Below are positions 51,832 to 63,367 of a DNA stretch of 64,000 nucleotides, one piece after another (positions within the stretch are counted from its first letter, which is position 1; every line of letters starts with the position of its first letter). This DNA comes from RYN-133 sp963754285 (lineage in GTDB: Bacteria; Actinomycetota; Actinomycetes; Mycobacteriales; Jatrophihabitantaceae), in contig CAVWFN010000005.1 in the NCBI GenBank assembly GCA_963754285.1, positions 129,571 through 193,570 on the forward strand, in the 5' to 3' direction. The notes below the pieces were generated by a model, which worked only from the letters and a program-made list of their open reading frames with translations, was not told the DNA's origin and made no database searches. A program made the position numbers and the translations under genes.

Positions 51832-52806
51832 ATGGCGCCCGAGCGCCTGACCGCACATCCGCCGTGGCGGCAGATTTTGATCGTCGCCGTTGTTGTGCCT
51901 GTCGTGCTGACTGTGGCGGTGCTGGCGTTCGCGTGGCCGGCCGCCCGCCTGCAGCCGCGCGACCTGCCGATCGGCGTGGTCGACTCGCCGGGCAGCCAGC
52001 ACCTGGTCGCCGAGCTGACCACGTCCGAACCCGGTGCGTTCCGCCTCGACACCTACCCCGACGACGCAGCCGCGCGCGCCGCCATCCGCACGCGCAGTAG
52101 CTACGGCGCGTTCGAACTCAGTCCGCACCACCTCGTCGTGCTCGTGGCCGGCGCGGCCGGCCCCACCGTTGCCCAGCTGCTCGACTCGATCGCCGCCCAC
52201 GTAGGCCAGAGCGCGTCAGTCGCGGTGAGTTCGGTCGATGTCGTGCCACTCTCGTCATCGGATCCGCGCGGTGTCGTGTTCAGTTCGGCGCTGCTGCCGT
52301 TGACGATCTGCAGCGTTCTCGTCGCGGCTGCCGTCGCTGTGTTGCTGCGCATGCGACCCGCCTGGCGCCAGAGCGTCGCCCTCGCGATCGTCAGCACTGC
52401 CGCAGCGAGCGCCGCCTATCTCATCGCCCAGCCGTTCCTCGGCGCACTCCCCCATGACGCGTGGGCGTCCTGGGGCGGCCTGGCATTGATCATCTTCTCG
52501 ATCAGCGCGACCGTGGCAGGGCTCGTCGCACTGGCCGGCGGTGCCGGGCTCGCAATCGGCGCCGCACTCATGATCTTCCTCGGCAACCCGTTCTCCGGCG
52601 TGACCTCAGCACCGGAGCTGCTGCCGAACGGCGCGCACTACCTCGGCCAGGCGCTGCCGCCCGGCGCGGGAGCACAACTGCTGCGCAGCGCTGCATACTT
52701 CGGCGGCGACGGCGCGACGGGCCACGTGGTGGTGCTCGTGGCCTGGGCCGTTGCCGGGATCGCCACGATCGCCGTCGGCCATCGCCTTCATCCCGAACCG
52801 AGCTGA
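51832..52806 (+). CDS. Multi-pass membrane protein under TetR control (ABC-2/YhgE-like)
   Basis: 324 residues; ATG 51832 has GGAGG 6 nt upstream. One helix near the N-terminus (about 16-38) is followed by an extracytoplasmic loop (about 40-140: LPIGVVDSPGSQHLVAEL). Five helices follow (about 145-310). This resembles the ABC-2/YhgE-Pip architecture, in which the outside loop lies between TM1 and TM2. The adjacent TetR suggests export of a toxic compound or envelope lipid. No nucleotide-binding subunit is present. Confidence 0.7.
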   Translation: MAPERLTAHPPWRQILIVAVVVPVVLTVAVLAFAWPAARLQPRDLPIGVVDSPGSQHLVAELTTSEPGAFRLDTYPDDAAARAAIRTRSSYGAFELSPHHLVVLVAGAAGPTVAQLLDSIAAHVGQSASVAVSSVDVVPLSSSDPRGVVFSSALLPLTICSVLVAAAVAVLLRMRPAWRQSVALAIVSTAAASAAYLIAQPFLGALPHDAWASWGGLALIIFSISATVAGLVALAGGAGLAIGAALMIFLGNPFSGVTSAPELLPNGAHYLGQALPPGAGAQLLRSAAYFGGDGATGHVVVLVAWAVAGIATIAVGHRLHPEPS

Positions 52807-52822
52807 GCAGACCAGAGGACTG

Positions 52823-53833
52823 ATGATGCGCGCACGACGAATCGCGGCACTGGTCGCTGGTGTCGCCCTGGTCGGCACCGAAGCGGTGCTGCTGCGCCAT
52901 CCTCTCGCCGCGGCGTTCGCCGCGCTCGGCACGGCCGACATCACCTGGGTGCTCGTCGCTGTCGTTGCCACCGCCGCGTCGATGAACGGTCTTGCCCGGG
53001 TCGAACGCCGCATGCTCCGCGCGGCAGGACGCACCCTGTCGTTCCCGAGGATGGTCGGGCTCACCTACGCGGCGAACGCGCTCAATGCCACGCTGCCCGC
53101 CGGCAGCGCGATCTCGGTCGGCTTCGTCGTCAAACGCCTGCGCACGTGGGGAGCCACTCCGGCTGCGGCGGGCTTCACCGTCCTCGCTTCGGGAGCGCTG
53201 AGCTCGGCCACCTTCTTCGCACTTGCCGCCGTCGCCGCAGTGATCGGAGGCGGCTCGGCCATCGGGTACGCGAGCGGGTTGGCCGCAGTCGCGGCGGTGG
53301 TCCTGGCCGCGGTCGTCGTTGCTCGGGTCAAGCCGGCCTTGGTGCGCTCGGTCGCATCAAGGGCCGAGCGCGCGCTCACCCGGGTCTCCGCGCGAGCGGC
53401 CGCGGCCGTGCGCGGCGCACTGTCCGGGGTCACGTCGATCCGCCCACGCACGCGCGACTGGGCCGCCGGTGCCGGCTTCGCCGCGCTGAACTGGGTCGCC
53501 GACCTCGTCTGCCTGATCGCCGCCTGCCACGCGGTCGGCGTGAGCGGAGCGGCCCCCGCGCTCGTGCTCACCGCGTACATCGCCGGGATGTCGGCGTCGA
53601 GCGTCGCGTTCCTGCCCGGCGGTTTCGGCGTCGTCGAGGTGGCCATGATCGGGACGCTGCACGCGGGTCACATCGGTATCGACGCCGCGACCGCCGCCGT
53701 CCTGATGTACCGGCTGGTCAGCACCGTGCTGGTCGTCTGCATCGGTTGGCTGGTCTGGTGGCTGACCGGCGGGCGATCCGACCGGCGCGAGGCCGCGTTC
53801 GACACGGCTGCCGAAGTCATCGCGGTGCCGTAG
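52823..53833 (+). CDS. LPG-synthase-type (UPF0104) integral membrane protein
   Basis: 336 residues. About eight membrane helices. LTYAANALNATLPAGSAISV (about 78-97) and AYIAGMSASSVAFLPGGFGVVE (about 253-274) are typical of the transmembrane flippase region of lysylphosphatidylglycerol synthases and related glycolipid enzymes. No aminoacyl-transferase domain is attached. It lies 16 nt after the previous gene and may be part of the same TetR-controlled unit. Either ATG 52823 or 52826 can be the start. Likely a lipid flippase or partner; the lipid is unknown. Confidence 0.8.
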   Translation: MMRARRIAALVAGVALVGTEAVLLRHPLAAAFAALGTADITWVLVAVVATAASMNGLARVERRMLRAAGRTLSFPRMVGLTYAANALNATLPAGSAISVGFVVKRLRTWGATPAAAGFTVLASGALSSATFFALAAVAAVIGGGSAIGYASGLAAVAAVVLAAVVVARVKPALVRSVASRAERALTRVSARAAAAVRGALSGVTSIRPRTRDWAAGAGFAALNWVADLVCLIAACHAVGVSGAAPALVLTAYIAGMSASSVAFLPGGFGVVEVAMIGTLHAGHIGIDAATAAVLMYRLVSTVLVVCIGWLVWWLTGGRSDRREAAFDTAAEVIAVP

Positions 53834-53859
53834 CCGTCGGCACATCTAGCATCTGCCAC

Positions 53860-55242
53860 ATGGACGTTCGGGTCATCAGCACCACCGAGCTCGGCGATCG
53901 CACTTACGTGATCGCTTCGGGCCACTCCGCCGTCGTCGTCGATGCCCAGCGCGACATCAACCGCGTACTCGAGGTGGTCAACCAGCTGGACGTGCGCGTG
54001 CAGCTCGTTCTCGAGACGCACATCCACAACGACTACGTCACCGGCGGCCTGGCTCTCGCGCGGCGCACCGGCGCCGACTACGGCGTCTCGGCCGACGACG
54101 AGGTCGGCTTCGATCGGGTCGGGCTGCACGACGGCGACGTCCTCGAAGCAGGCTCGTTGCGCGTGCGCGTCCTTGCCACCCCAGGACACACCGATCACCA
54201 CCTGGCCTTCGCGGTGACCGACACAGCCGATCCCGATGCAGCGCCGGCGGTGTTCACCGGGGGGTCGCTGCTCTACGGAAGCGTGGGGCGCACCGACCTG
54301 GTCGATCCCTCGCGCACACACGAACTGACCCACGCGCAATACCGCTCTGCCCGGCGTCTCGCGCAGGAGTTGCCGGCACAGACGCTCGTGTTTCCGACGC
54401 ACGGATTCGGCAGCTTCTGCTCGGCGGGCGCTGCAACGGGCGGCGACACGAGCACGATCGGCGCCGAGCTCGATCACAACGACGCGCTGACCACGTCCGA
54501 CGAGCAGACCTTCGTCGACACGCTCATCGCGAATCTGACCGCATACCCCGCCTACTACGCGCACATGGGGCCGTTGAACCGGCGCGGACCGGTCGAGCCG
54601 GACCTGACGCCGCCGCGAGCGATCGATCCGGCCGAGCTCGCCGAGCGCCTCGCCGCAGGCGAGTGGGTCGTCGACCTCCGCAGCCGCGTGGCATACGCAG
54701 CCGATCATCTCGCAGCGACCGTGTCGGTCGAGCTGGGCGACAAGTTCAGCACCTACGTCGGGTGGCTCTCGCCGTGGGACGGGCCGCTGACCCTGATCGG
54801 GGAGAGCCCGGAACAGATCGCCGAGGCCCGGTTGCAGCTGGTGCGCATCGGCATGGACGAGCTGGCCGGGGCGGCGACCGGTCGTCCGGATGTGCTCGCG
54901 GGAGCCGAAGCGCGGCGCAGCTATCCGCGGGTCGACTTCGCGACTGCGGTGGGCGAGCTGGGCGCCGACGGGGTCGTGGTCGATGTGCGCCGCGACGACG
55001 AATACGCCGACGGCCACGTCCGCGATGCGGTCCACATCCCGCTCGACCAGCTTGTCGCCCGTGTCGGCGAATTACCGGCGGGCCGGTTGTGGGTGCACTG
55101 CGCCAGCGGGTTCCGGGCGTCGATCGCGGCGAGCCTGCTCGATCGAGCGGGCCGCGACGTCGTCCATGTCGACGACGACTTCGAGAACGCGGCGGCAGCC
55201 GGCCTGTCGATCGAGCGCGAGGAGCCCGCGACTATCGGCTGA
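53860..55242 (+). CDS. MBL-fold protein with two rhodanese domains (persulfide-metabolism type)
   Basis: 460 residues, ATG preceded by TAGCAT (53847-53852) 7 nt away, so probably leaderless. The MBL domain (1-245) has THIHNDYVTG (about 53-62) and TPGHTDHHLAF, matching ETHE1/persulfide-dioxygenase metal ligands. The first rhodanese (about 255-345) lacks the active-site Cys. The second (about 360-455) has it in VHCASGFRAS (about 417-426). Such proteins oxidise glutathione- or mycothiol-type persulfide to sulfite or transfer sulfane sulfur. The degenerate first rhodanese is normal for this family. Confidence 0.88.
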   Translation: MDVRVISTTELGDRTYVIASGHSAVVVDAQRDINRVLEVVNQLDVRVQLVLETHIHNDYVTGGLALARRTGADYGVSADDEVGFDRVGLHDGDVLEAGSLRVRVLATPGHTDHHLAFAVTDTADPDAAPAVFTGGSLLYGSVGRTDLVDPSRTHELTHAQYRSARRLAQELPAQTLVFPTHGFGSFCSAGAATGGDTSTIGAELDHNDALTTSDEQTFVDTLIANLTAYPAYYAHMGPLNRRGPVEPDLTPPRAIDPAELAERLAAGEWVVDLRSRVAYAADHLAATVSVELGDKFSTYVGWLSPWDGPLTLIGESPEQIAEARLQLVRIGMDELAGAATGRPDVLAGAEARRSYPRVDFATAVGELGADGVVVDVRRDDEYADGHVRDAVHIPLDQLVARVGELPAGRLWVHCASGFRASIAASLLDRAGRDVVHVDDDFENAAAAGLSIEREEPATIG

Positions 55243-55250
55243 TCGCTCGC

Positions 55251-55631
55251 TCAGGCCGCGACGAGGACGAACTGCTCGAGACGGGCGACCAGTTCGCGCG
55301 GGCGGAACGGCTTCGGCAGGAAGTCGTCGCAGCCGGCGGCGTAGCCCGCGGCGATGTCTTGGTCAGCCGCTTCGGCGCTCACCATGAGCACCGGCGCACA
55401 GATCCGGTCGTCGGCCTTGATCCGCCGGCAGACTTCGTGCCCGTGCATGCCGGGCATCCGGACGTCGAGGACGTAGGCGAAAGGCGGGTCGGCCTGGGCG
55501 GCGGCGAGGGCGGGGATGCCGCCGTTGACCGACACGCACTGGTAGCCGGCCCGGGTGAGGACCGCGCAGATCAGCGCCCTGATGTCGTCATCGTCATCGA
55601 CGACGAGCACCGTGTTGCGGTGGTGGTTCAC
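55251..55631 (-). CDS. Stand-alone response-regulator receiver domain
   Basis: 126 residues from GTG 55631, which has AAGGAG 6 nt upstream; GTG 55646 is an alternative. The receiver fold is complete: acidic pocket VLVVDDDDDIR (about 8-18), phospho-acceptor YVLDVRMPG (about 52-60), MVSAEA, and LPKPFRPREL with the conserved Lys. No output domain is attached. No histidine kinase is next to it. It may receive phosphate from a hybrid or distant kinase, CheY/DivK-like. Confidence 0.88.
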   Translation of the reverse strand: MNHHRNTVLVVDDDDDIRALICAVLTRAGYQCVSVNGGIPALAAAQADPPFAYVLDVRMPGMHGHEVCRRIKADDRICAPVLMVSAEAADQDIAAGYAAGCDDFLPKPFRPRELVARLEQFVLVAA

Positions 55632-55900
55632 CGTGGTCTCCTTCACGAGCGCGTCGGGGGGTGGTCCACCAGCGGGTGCCGATAGGACCCGCGCTCACAA
55701 CATCGACACTAACGCTCAATCTTCAAGCGACTATCTTTACCTAGCCAAATTTTTACGCAAACCACACACGACCGAACTGCAATGAAATCCGGCATCTCGG
55801 CCGACAGGCCGGTTGTCCACAGGACGGCGTAACTTCCGGTTGACTACTTCTCATTGGACGTTGTCTGATGCAAACGTAGGCAAACGAGAGGTAACGCAGC
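55632..55900. other. AT-richer intergenic region with DnaA box and direct repeats
   Basis: This 269-bp gap between divergent genes is unusually AT-rich for the window, especially 55705-55800. It holds a perfect DnaA box TTGTCCACA at 55813-55821 and TTGACT at 55840-55845. Two direct copies of GCAAACG with a 10-bp period lie at 55870-55876 and 55880-55886, just before the LysM gene. No RNA gene is recognised. Confidence 0.45.
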
Positions 55901-56599
55901 ATGCACCGGACGACGGCACGGCTCGGTGTCCTCACCATGGCCGATGCGGGGGCCGTCGTCGGGCTGCGTCCGAATGCCGGGTTGGTGACCGAACTCACGG
56001 CACCGCATGCCTGGCTCGCCCGGGTCGGCGTCGACGGCGCCGTCACCGAATTGGCAGCTGCCGCCCTGTGGCTGGCCGCGTGCTGGTTGGCAGTCGGGCT
56101 GGTGGCCGCGGGGGTTGCCGCCATGCCCGGCGCCGGTGGACGGGCCGCGCGCCGGCTGGCCGCTGTCGCGCTCCCCCGCGCGATCTACCGCCTCGTCGCC
56201 GGGGCCACGGGCCTCGGGATCGTCCTGACCCCGCTCGCTGCAGGCGCGGCCGCGCCACACCGCATGCCCTCGGCGACCGCTGCCCCTGCCTGGCCGACGT
56301 CCGACCCGGTGGCAGCGCCGAGCTGGCCGATCAGTGCGGCGCGGCAAGCACCCCGTCCGCACCCGACCGAGCCGGGCGCCCGGCCGGCCGGCGCGGGCCA
56401 CGTCGTCGTCGCGCCCGGTGACTCGCTGTGGTCGATCGCCGCCGGCCACCTGCACCGGCCGAGCCCGCAGCGCGTCGCCGCGGCATGGCCGCGCTGGTAC
56501 GCCGCCAATCGCGCGGTGATCGGCAGCGACCCGAACCACATCGTCGCCGGCGAGGTCCTCGTCCCGCCGACCCACCACAACGAGGAGGGCACGTCATGA
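55901..56599 (+). CDS. LysM-domain membrane protein
   Basis: 232 residues, GAGAGG before the ATG. Hydrophobic segments lie at about 48-75 and 95-115. A Pro/Ala-rich linker precedes a LysM domain (about 168-225): VVVAPGDSLWSIAAGHL, then WYAANRAVIGSDPNHIVAGEVL. It should be anchored in the membrane and bind peptidoglycan from outside. The direct GCAAACG repeats upstream may control it. It overlaps the Rv3235-like gene in an ATGA junction, a pairing seen in other actinobacteria. Confidence 0.82.
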   Translation: MHRTTARLGVLTMADAGAVVGLRPNAGLVTELTAPHAWLARVGVDGAVTELAAAALWLAACWLAVGLVAAGVAAMPGAGGRAARRLAAVALPRAIYRLVAGATGLGIVLTPLAAGAAAPHRMPSATAAPAWPTSDPVAAPSWPISAARQAPRPHPTEPGARPAGAGHVVVAPGDSLWSIAAGHLHRPSPQRVAAAWPRWYAANRAVIGSDPNHIVAGEVLVPPTHHNEEGTS

Positions 56600-57137
56600 C
56601 CACCGCCGTCGCTGACCCACCGAACGTCCAGCTCCCGGCTCGCGGCGGCACCATCGCCGTGCGACCGGCGCCGGTCCGCGAACCGCCGTTCGACGACGAG
56701 CTCTCGGACGGTCCGGGCGTCACCGGCTGCTACGACCGGCCGCTGCCCTTCGCCCGGCATCGCCGTCGGCGCCTGCCGCTCCCGCAGCAACCGCCCACGC
56801 CACTGCGTGCGGCGCTGCCCGATCCCGCCCATTGGGCACGGCGGCTGCTCGTCGGCATCATCGAAACTGCCGACGGGCGGCGCTCGCTCAACCAGGTCGC
56901 CGCCCTGCTCAGCCCTAGCGTCGCGCACGGGCTGCGGGCGGAGTTCGAGCAGGCCGGTCAGCTGGGTCGCCCGCATTGGACGCACCGCGCGGTGGTGCGC
57001 TCGGTCAGAGCCAGCGAGCCCGCCGATGAGGTGGCGGAGCTGTGCGCGACCGTGCGCACGGGCGAGCGGGTGCGCGCCATTGCCATGCGACTCGAGGTGC
57101 GGCACGCACGCTGGTGCTGCACCCGGCTGGTGCTGGG

Positions 57138-57141
<4 letters not shown>
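56596..57141 (+). CDS. Rv3235 family protein
   Basis: 181 residues, basic and Pro/Arg-rich at the N-terminus (LPFARHRRRRLPLPQQ, about 53-68). The C-terminal domain (about 80-178) has WARRLLVGIIETADGRRSLNQ, RAVVRSVRASEPADEVAEL and ERVRAIAMRLE. This is the region typical of the actinobacterial Rv3235 family, where it sits near SecA. Its function is not established. It starts in the stop of the LysM gene, so the two proteins are probably made together. It ends just beside the convergent secA stop. Confidence 0.78.
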
Positions 57142-60035
<2,894 letters not shown>

Positions 60036-60076
60036 GGCGGCAATCCTACGGGCTAGCTCCTGACTGCCGGCTCACG

Positions 60077-60690
60077 TCAGCCTGGTTCGGGCGATTGGCC
60101 GCCGAGACGGATCAGCCCGTAGTCGTACGCGTGGCGCCGGTAGACCACGCTCGCGCAGTCGCTGTCCTTGTCGTGGAACAGGTAGAAGTCGTGGCCGACC
60201 AGCTCCATCTTGAACAGCGCATCGTCGACGGTCATCGGCAGGTCGGGGTGCATCTTCTCGCGGACTATGCGCCCTGGACCGTCGTCGGGCAGGTCTTCGT
60301 CGGCCGCGCCGACGCAGCCGCGCGCGCCTCGAGCTCGGCAGCGGTGCTCGCGAAGGTATGCATGGACGTCGGCGTGCGTCGGCCGTGGTGCACGCGACGG
60401 CGATCGGCGGCCTGGCGGAACCGGCGCTCGAGGCGCTCGGCGGCGACGTCGAGCGCCTTGTAGAAGTCCTCGGCGCAGGCTTCGCTGCGCACGACCGGCC
60501 CACGGGTGCGGCAGGTGATCTCGACGTGCTGGCAGCTGCCGTTCTGGCGCGGGTTGCGCTCGTGCTGCAGCTCGACGTCCGTCGGAATGATCTTGTGGTC
60601 ATAGCGTTCCAGCTTGGCGAGTTTCTCGCCGACATGCGTCCGGTAATGATCCGGGATCACGACATTGCGCCCGCGAACGACGATGTCCAC
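60077..60690 (-). pseudogene. hpf: Ribosome hibernation promoting factor, long form, with apparent frameshift
   Basis: About 204 residues if repaired. GTG 60690 has GGGAGG close upstream; GTG 60738 is less likely. The N-terminal domain (1-100) begins VDIVVRGRNVVIPDHYRTHV and contains the basic HVEITCRTRGPVVRSE. The C-terminal dimerisation domain is in another frame: REKMHPDLPMTVDDALFK, then FYLFHDKDSDCASVVYRR and DYGLIRLG. The change lies between about 60295 and 60320. The long form makes 100S ribosome dimers in stationary phase. Its place after secA is conserved. Confidence 0.85.
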
Positions 60691-60811
60691 CGGCCTCCCA
60701 GACTCGGGCGGCACCGGCTCTTTCGCTTGCGATGTCACCGACCCGACATCGAATCCGGCCGGCCAGCGCGCTGGTGCCTGTCTTCGTAGGTCGACTCGAA
60801 CGCTAGCCCAC

Positions 60812-60828
60812 CTGGGCAGTCTGCCCAG
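60812..60828. terminator. Hairpin between comF and hpf
   Basis: CTGGGCA (60812-60818) and TGCCCAG (60822-60828) form a perfect 7-bp stem with a 3-nt loop, 17 nt beyond the comF stop. No U-run follows on the minus strand, so termination may be weak or Rho-assisted. It could also be part of the hpf leader. Confidence 0.45.
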
Positions 60829-60845
60829 TGTCAACGCGGGGTGGA

Positions 60846-61510
60846 TCAATCGTGCTCACGTATCGAGCGTTGCCCTGAGCCCGGGGTCCGGCCGATCACC
60901 GACCCCGGCGCCGCCACCTGCCAGCCGGCGGCTCGCAGTGCCCGGCACGCCTCGGTCAGGGTGGCACCGGTGGTCAGGATGTCATCCAGCACGATCGCCG
61001 GGCCGGTCGCGGCCGCTGGTTGGGCGTGCATCCGGTGCCGGCAGGTTGCCGGTTCGTTGGTCGGCCGACAGACCGACCGAGTCCAGCACCCGACCGGGCA
61101 GCCGCAGCGCCGGCAGTACCTCGAGCTGGACCTGCCGCCCGGCCAGCCGGGCCAGCCGGCCGAGGTGGTCGCCACCGCGCCGCCGGTCGCGGCCGCGGCT
61201 CGAGGGCACCGGTACCAGCACCGGCCGGTCACCGGTCGACCAGCGCTCGGGCCGAATCGAGAGCCCCGACCAGGTAATCCGCCAACGGGCCGGCCAGCCC
61301 GGCCACACCGCGCTCCTTGTAGCTCAGCAGGGCCGTCCGCAGCCCACCGGCATACTCGGCCGCCGCATGGACCGGCGGCCCGTGCGCCAGCGCGACGACC
61401 TCGCACCGGGCGTCCGGCCGGCAGACCGGACACCAGACCGGCCCGGGGCGGTCACAGACCACGCAGTGGCTCGGCAGCACCAGGTCGACCAGTTCGGCAA
61501 GCAATCCCAT
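60846..61510 (-). pseudogene. ComF family phosphoribosyltransferase-like protein, two apparent frameshifts
   Basis: About 221 residues if repaired. It starts MGLLAELVDLVLPSHC at 61510, with a zinc-binding CVVCDRPGPVWCPVC (about 16-30). The second frame supplies VLVPVPSSRGRDRRRGGDHL. The third supplies AIVLDDILTTGATLTEA, the PRPP-binding loop. Breaks are near 61225-61245 and 61025-61050. ComF proteins are linked to DNA uptake in competent bacteria; the actinobacterial role is unknown. The gene order hpf-comF-lpqB is conserved. Confidence 0.82.
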
Positions 61511-61595
61511 GCCTGAAGATCCTGGGCCGACCACCTGGCCCGGAAGGCTGGCCGAACCGGATCTGTGGATCGCCGCAGATCCTGTGGACAGCCGG

Positions 61596-63367
61596 CTACT
61601 CGGCAAAGATCGGGTTGGTGCCGCCCTGGTTGGCGTTCTTGGTCGCCGGGTAGGAGGACCAACCCTTCGACTCGCTGATATAGGCCCAGATGTAGCCGCT
61701 CACCGAGATCAGCGTCGGTTGGGCATCCCGTTCGGCGATGGCCGATGGCGATGCCGGCGGCAGGTTGAGCGAGGTCGCCTCGGTCAGCTGCGAGCCGTCC
61801 GAGCCAAGCCGCCAGACCTGTGCCGGTCCGGCGCTGGCGGTCGAGGCGGCGATCACCGACAGCTTGGTCTCATTGGTCCAGGCGATGTCACTGACCACCA
61901 ACTGGGCTGGCGTCACCGGCTCGAAGGAGTCGATCCGGATGTCGGTACCCGAGCTGACCATCGAGCCGACCCACGCTGCCGAGGTGCCGTCCGGCGCGCG
62001 CACCACGGCGGCGATCCGGGCCCCGTCCGGGCTGAACCGCAGCGCCAGCACCTGCCCGGTCAGGCTGCCGCCGAGCGGCGAGGTGATCGACACCGCGCGG
62101 GCAGCATCTCCCGGGGTCACTCGATAGATCGCGCCCTTGTCGCCGACGCCCACCCAGACGTCGGCGCCATGCGGGCGCCATTCCGGCCGGCTGACCTCGC
62201 CTGGCGGCAGCGGCACCTTGACCAGCCGCTTGTCGGGGGTGCCCACCAGCAACACGCCCTGCCGGACCCCGGCCACCTGCAGCACCGTGCCGGTGCTGTC
62301 GTCGCGCAGCGCGACCGAGTCGAGTTCGCCGGCCTGGCCCAGCAGCCCGGGCAGCGGCGTGTCGTCGGAGGCGTCGATCACCGCGCCGTTGCGCAGGTAG
62401 TAGGCGTTGGCCACCGTCGCCTGCTGCGCCGGGCTGAGCACGTTGAAGTCGTTGGTGTCGAAGGTGGTGCCGACCGCGTCCGGAATCCGCACCGGACGGC
62501 CGCCGTCGGTGATCATCAGCTGCGGACCGCCGTACTCGAACGGATAGAAGGTGAAGGCCAATTGGGCAGCCAGCGCATTGCGACCGGCGCCGTCCAGCTG
62601 GTTGGTGCCCGGGATCTCCACCGTGATCGGATCGCCGAGCTGCACGGTCGGTTTGCCGACCTGGTCCGGAATCTCGCTGACCACCGACTGGGCCAGCTCC
62701 GCCCGTGGGCGACCAGCAGCTGGGCCGAGCATCCGGCTGGCCTGCGCCTGCCCGGTCAGCGAGGTGTAGCGCAGGTCCGGCACCAGCGCCAGCGGGCCGG
62801 TATCAGCGGCCGCGTTGAGGAAGTACAGCGTGCTGGGTGGGTTGAAGGAGGCGGTGAAGGCCGGCGAACCCACCAGCACCCCGGGCGGCAGCTGGTCGAT
62901 CCGCCACTGGCCATTGGTCCTGACCAGCCGGAAGGTGAAGCTCTCCGGGTCACCCTTGCCCAGGTTCTTCAGGAGCCGGGGTGTACACCCCGGCCGAGTC
63001 CAGGCTGACCGACCCGGCGTCCCACACCACCACGGTGGCCCGGTCGCCGCTGAGGTCGGGGGGAGGCTTCGTGGCCCGGGGTTCGTCCAGGATGACCGTG
63101 CTGGTGTCTGCCAGCTTACGTGCGGGCGGCCGTGGTCAGGAACTGCCGCGAGGCCGAGTGCTGGGGCACCGGCCAGCACCGCCGCCGAGATGAACTTGAG
63201 CACCACCGCCTGCGGGTCCTCACCCGGCTCCGGGGTGATGCTGGGCTGCGGCGAATCGGCGTTGCCCCGGTCGGGGTGCGGATCACCTGCGGCGAACTGT
63301 TCGGGATGGTGGTGCAGCCGGTCAACAGCAGCAACCCGGCCAGCACGACCCAACGGCGCCGGCTCAT
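61596..63367 (-). pseudogene. lpqB: Lipoprotein LpqB, several apparent frameshifts near its 5' end
   Basis: About 590 residues if repaired. ATG 63367 opens with a signal peptide and lipobox LLLLTGCTT (about 12-20). The GerMN-like domain (about 190-330) and beta-propeller part (VLALRFSPDGARIAAVVRAP) are intact in one frame from 62980 to the stop at 61596. At least four one-base changes are needed before that, around 63265, 63163, 63122 and 62984, all in short G/C runs. LpqB modulates the MtrAB two-component system at the membrane. It overlaps mtrB by ATGA. Confidence 0.9.
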
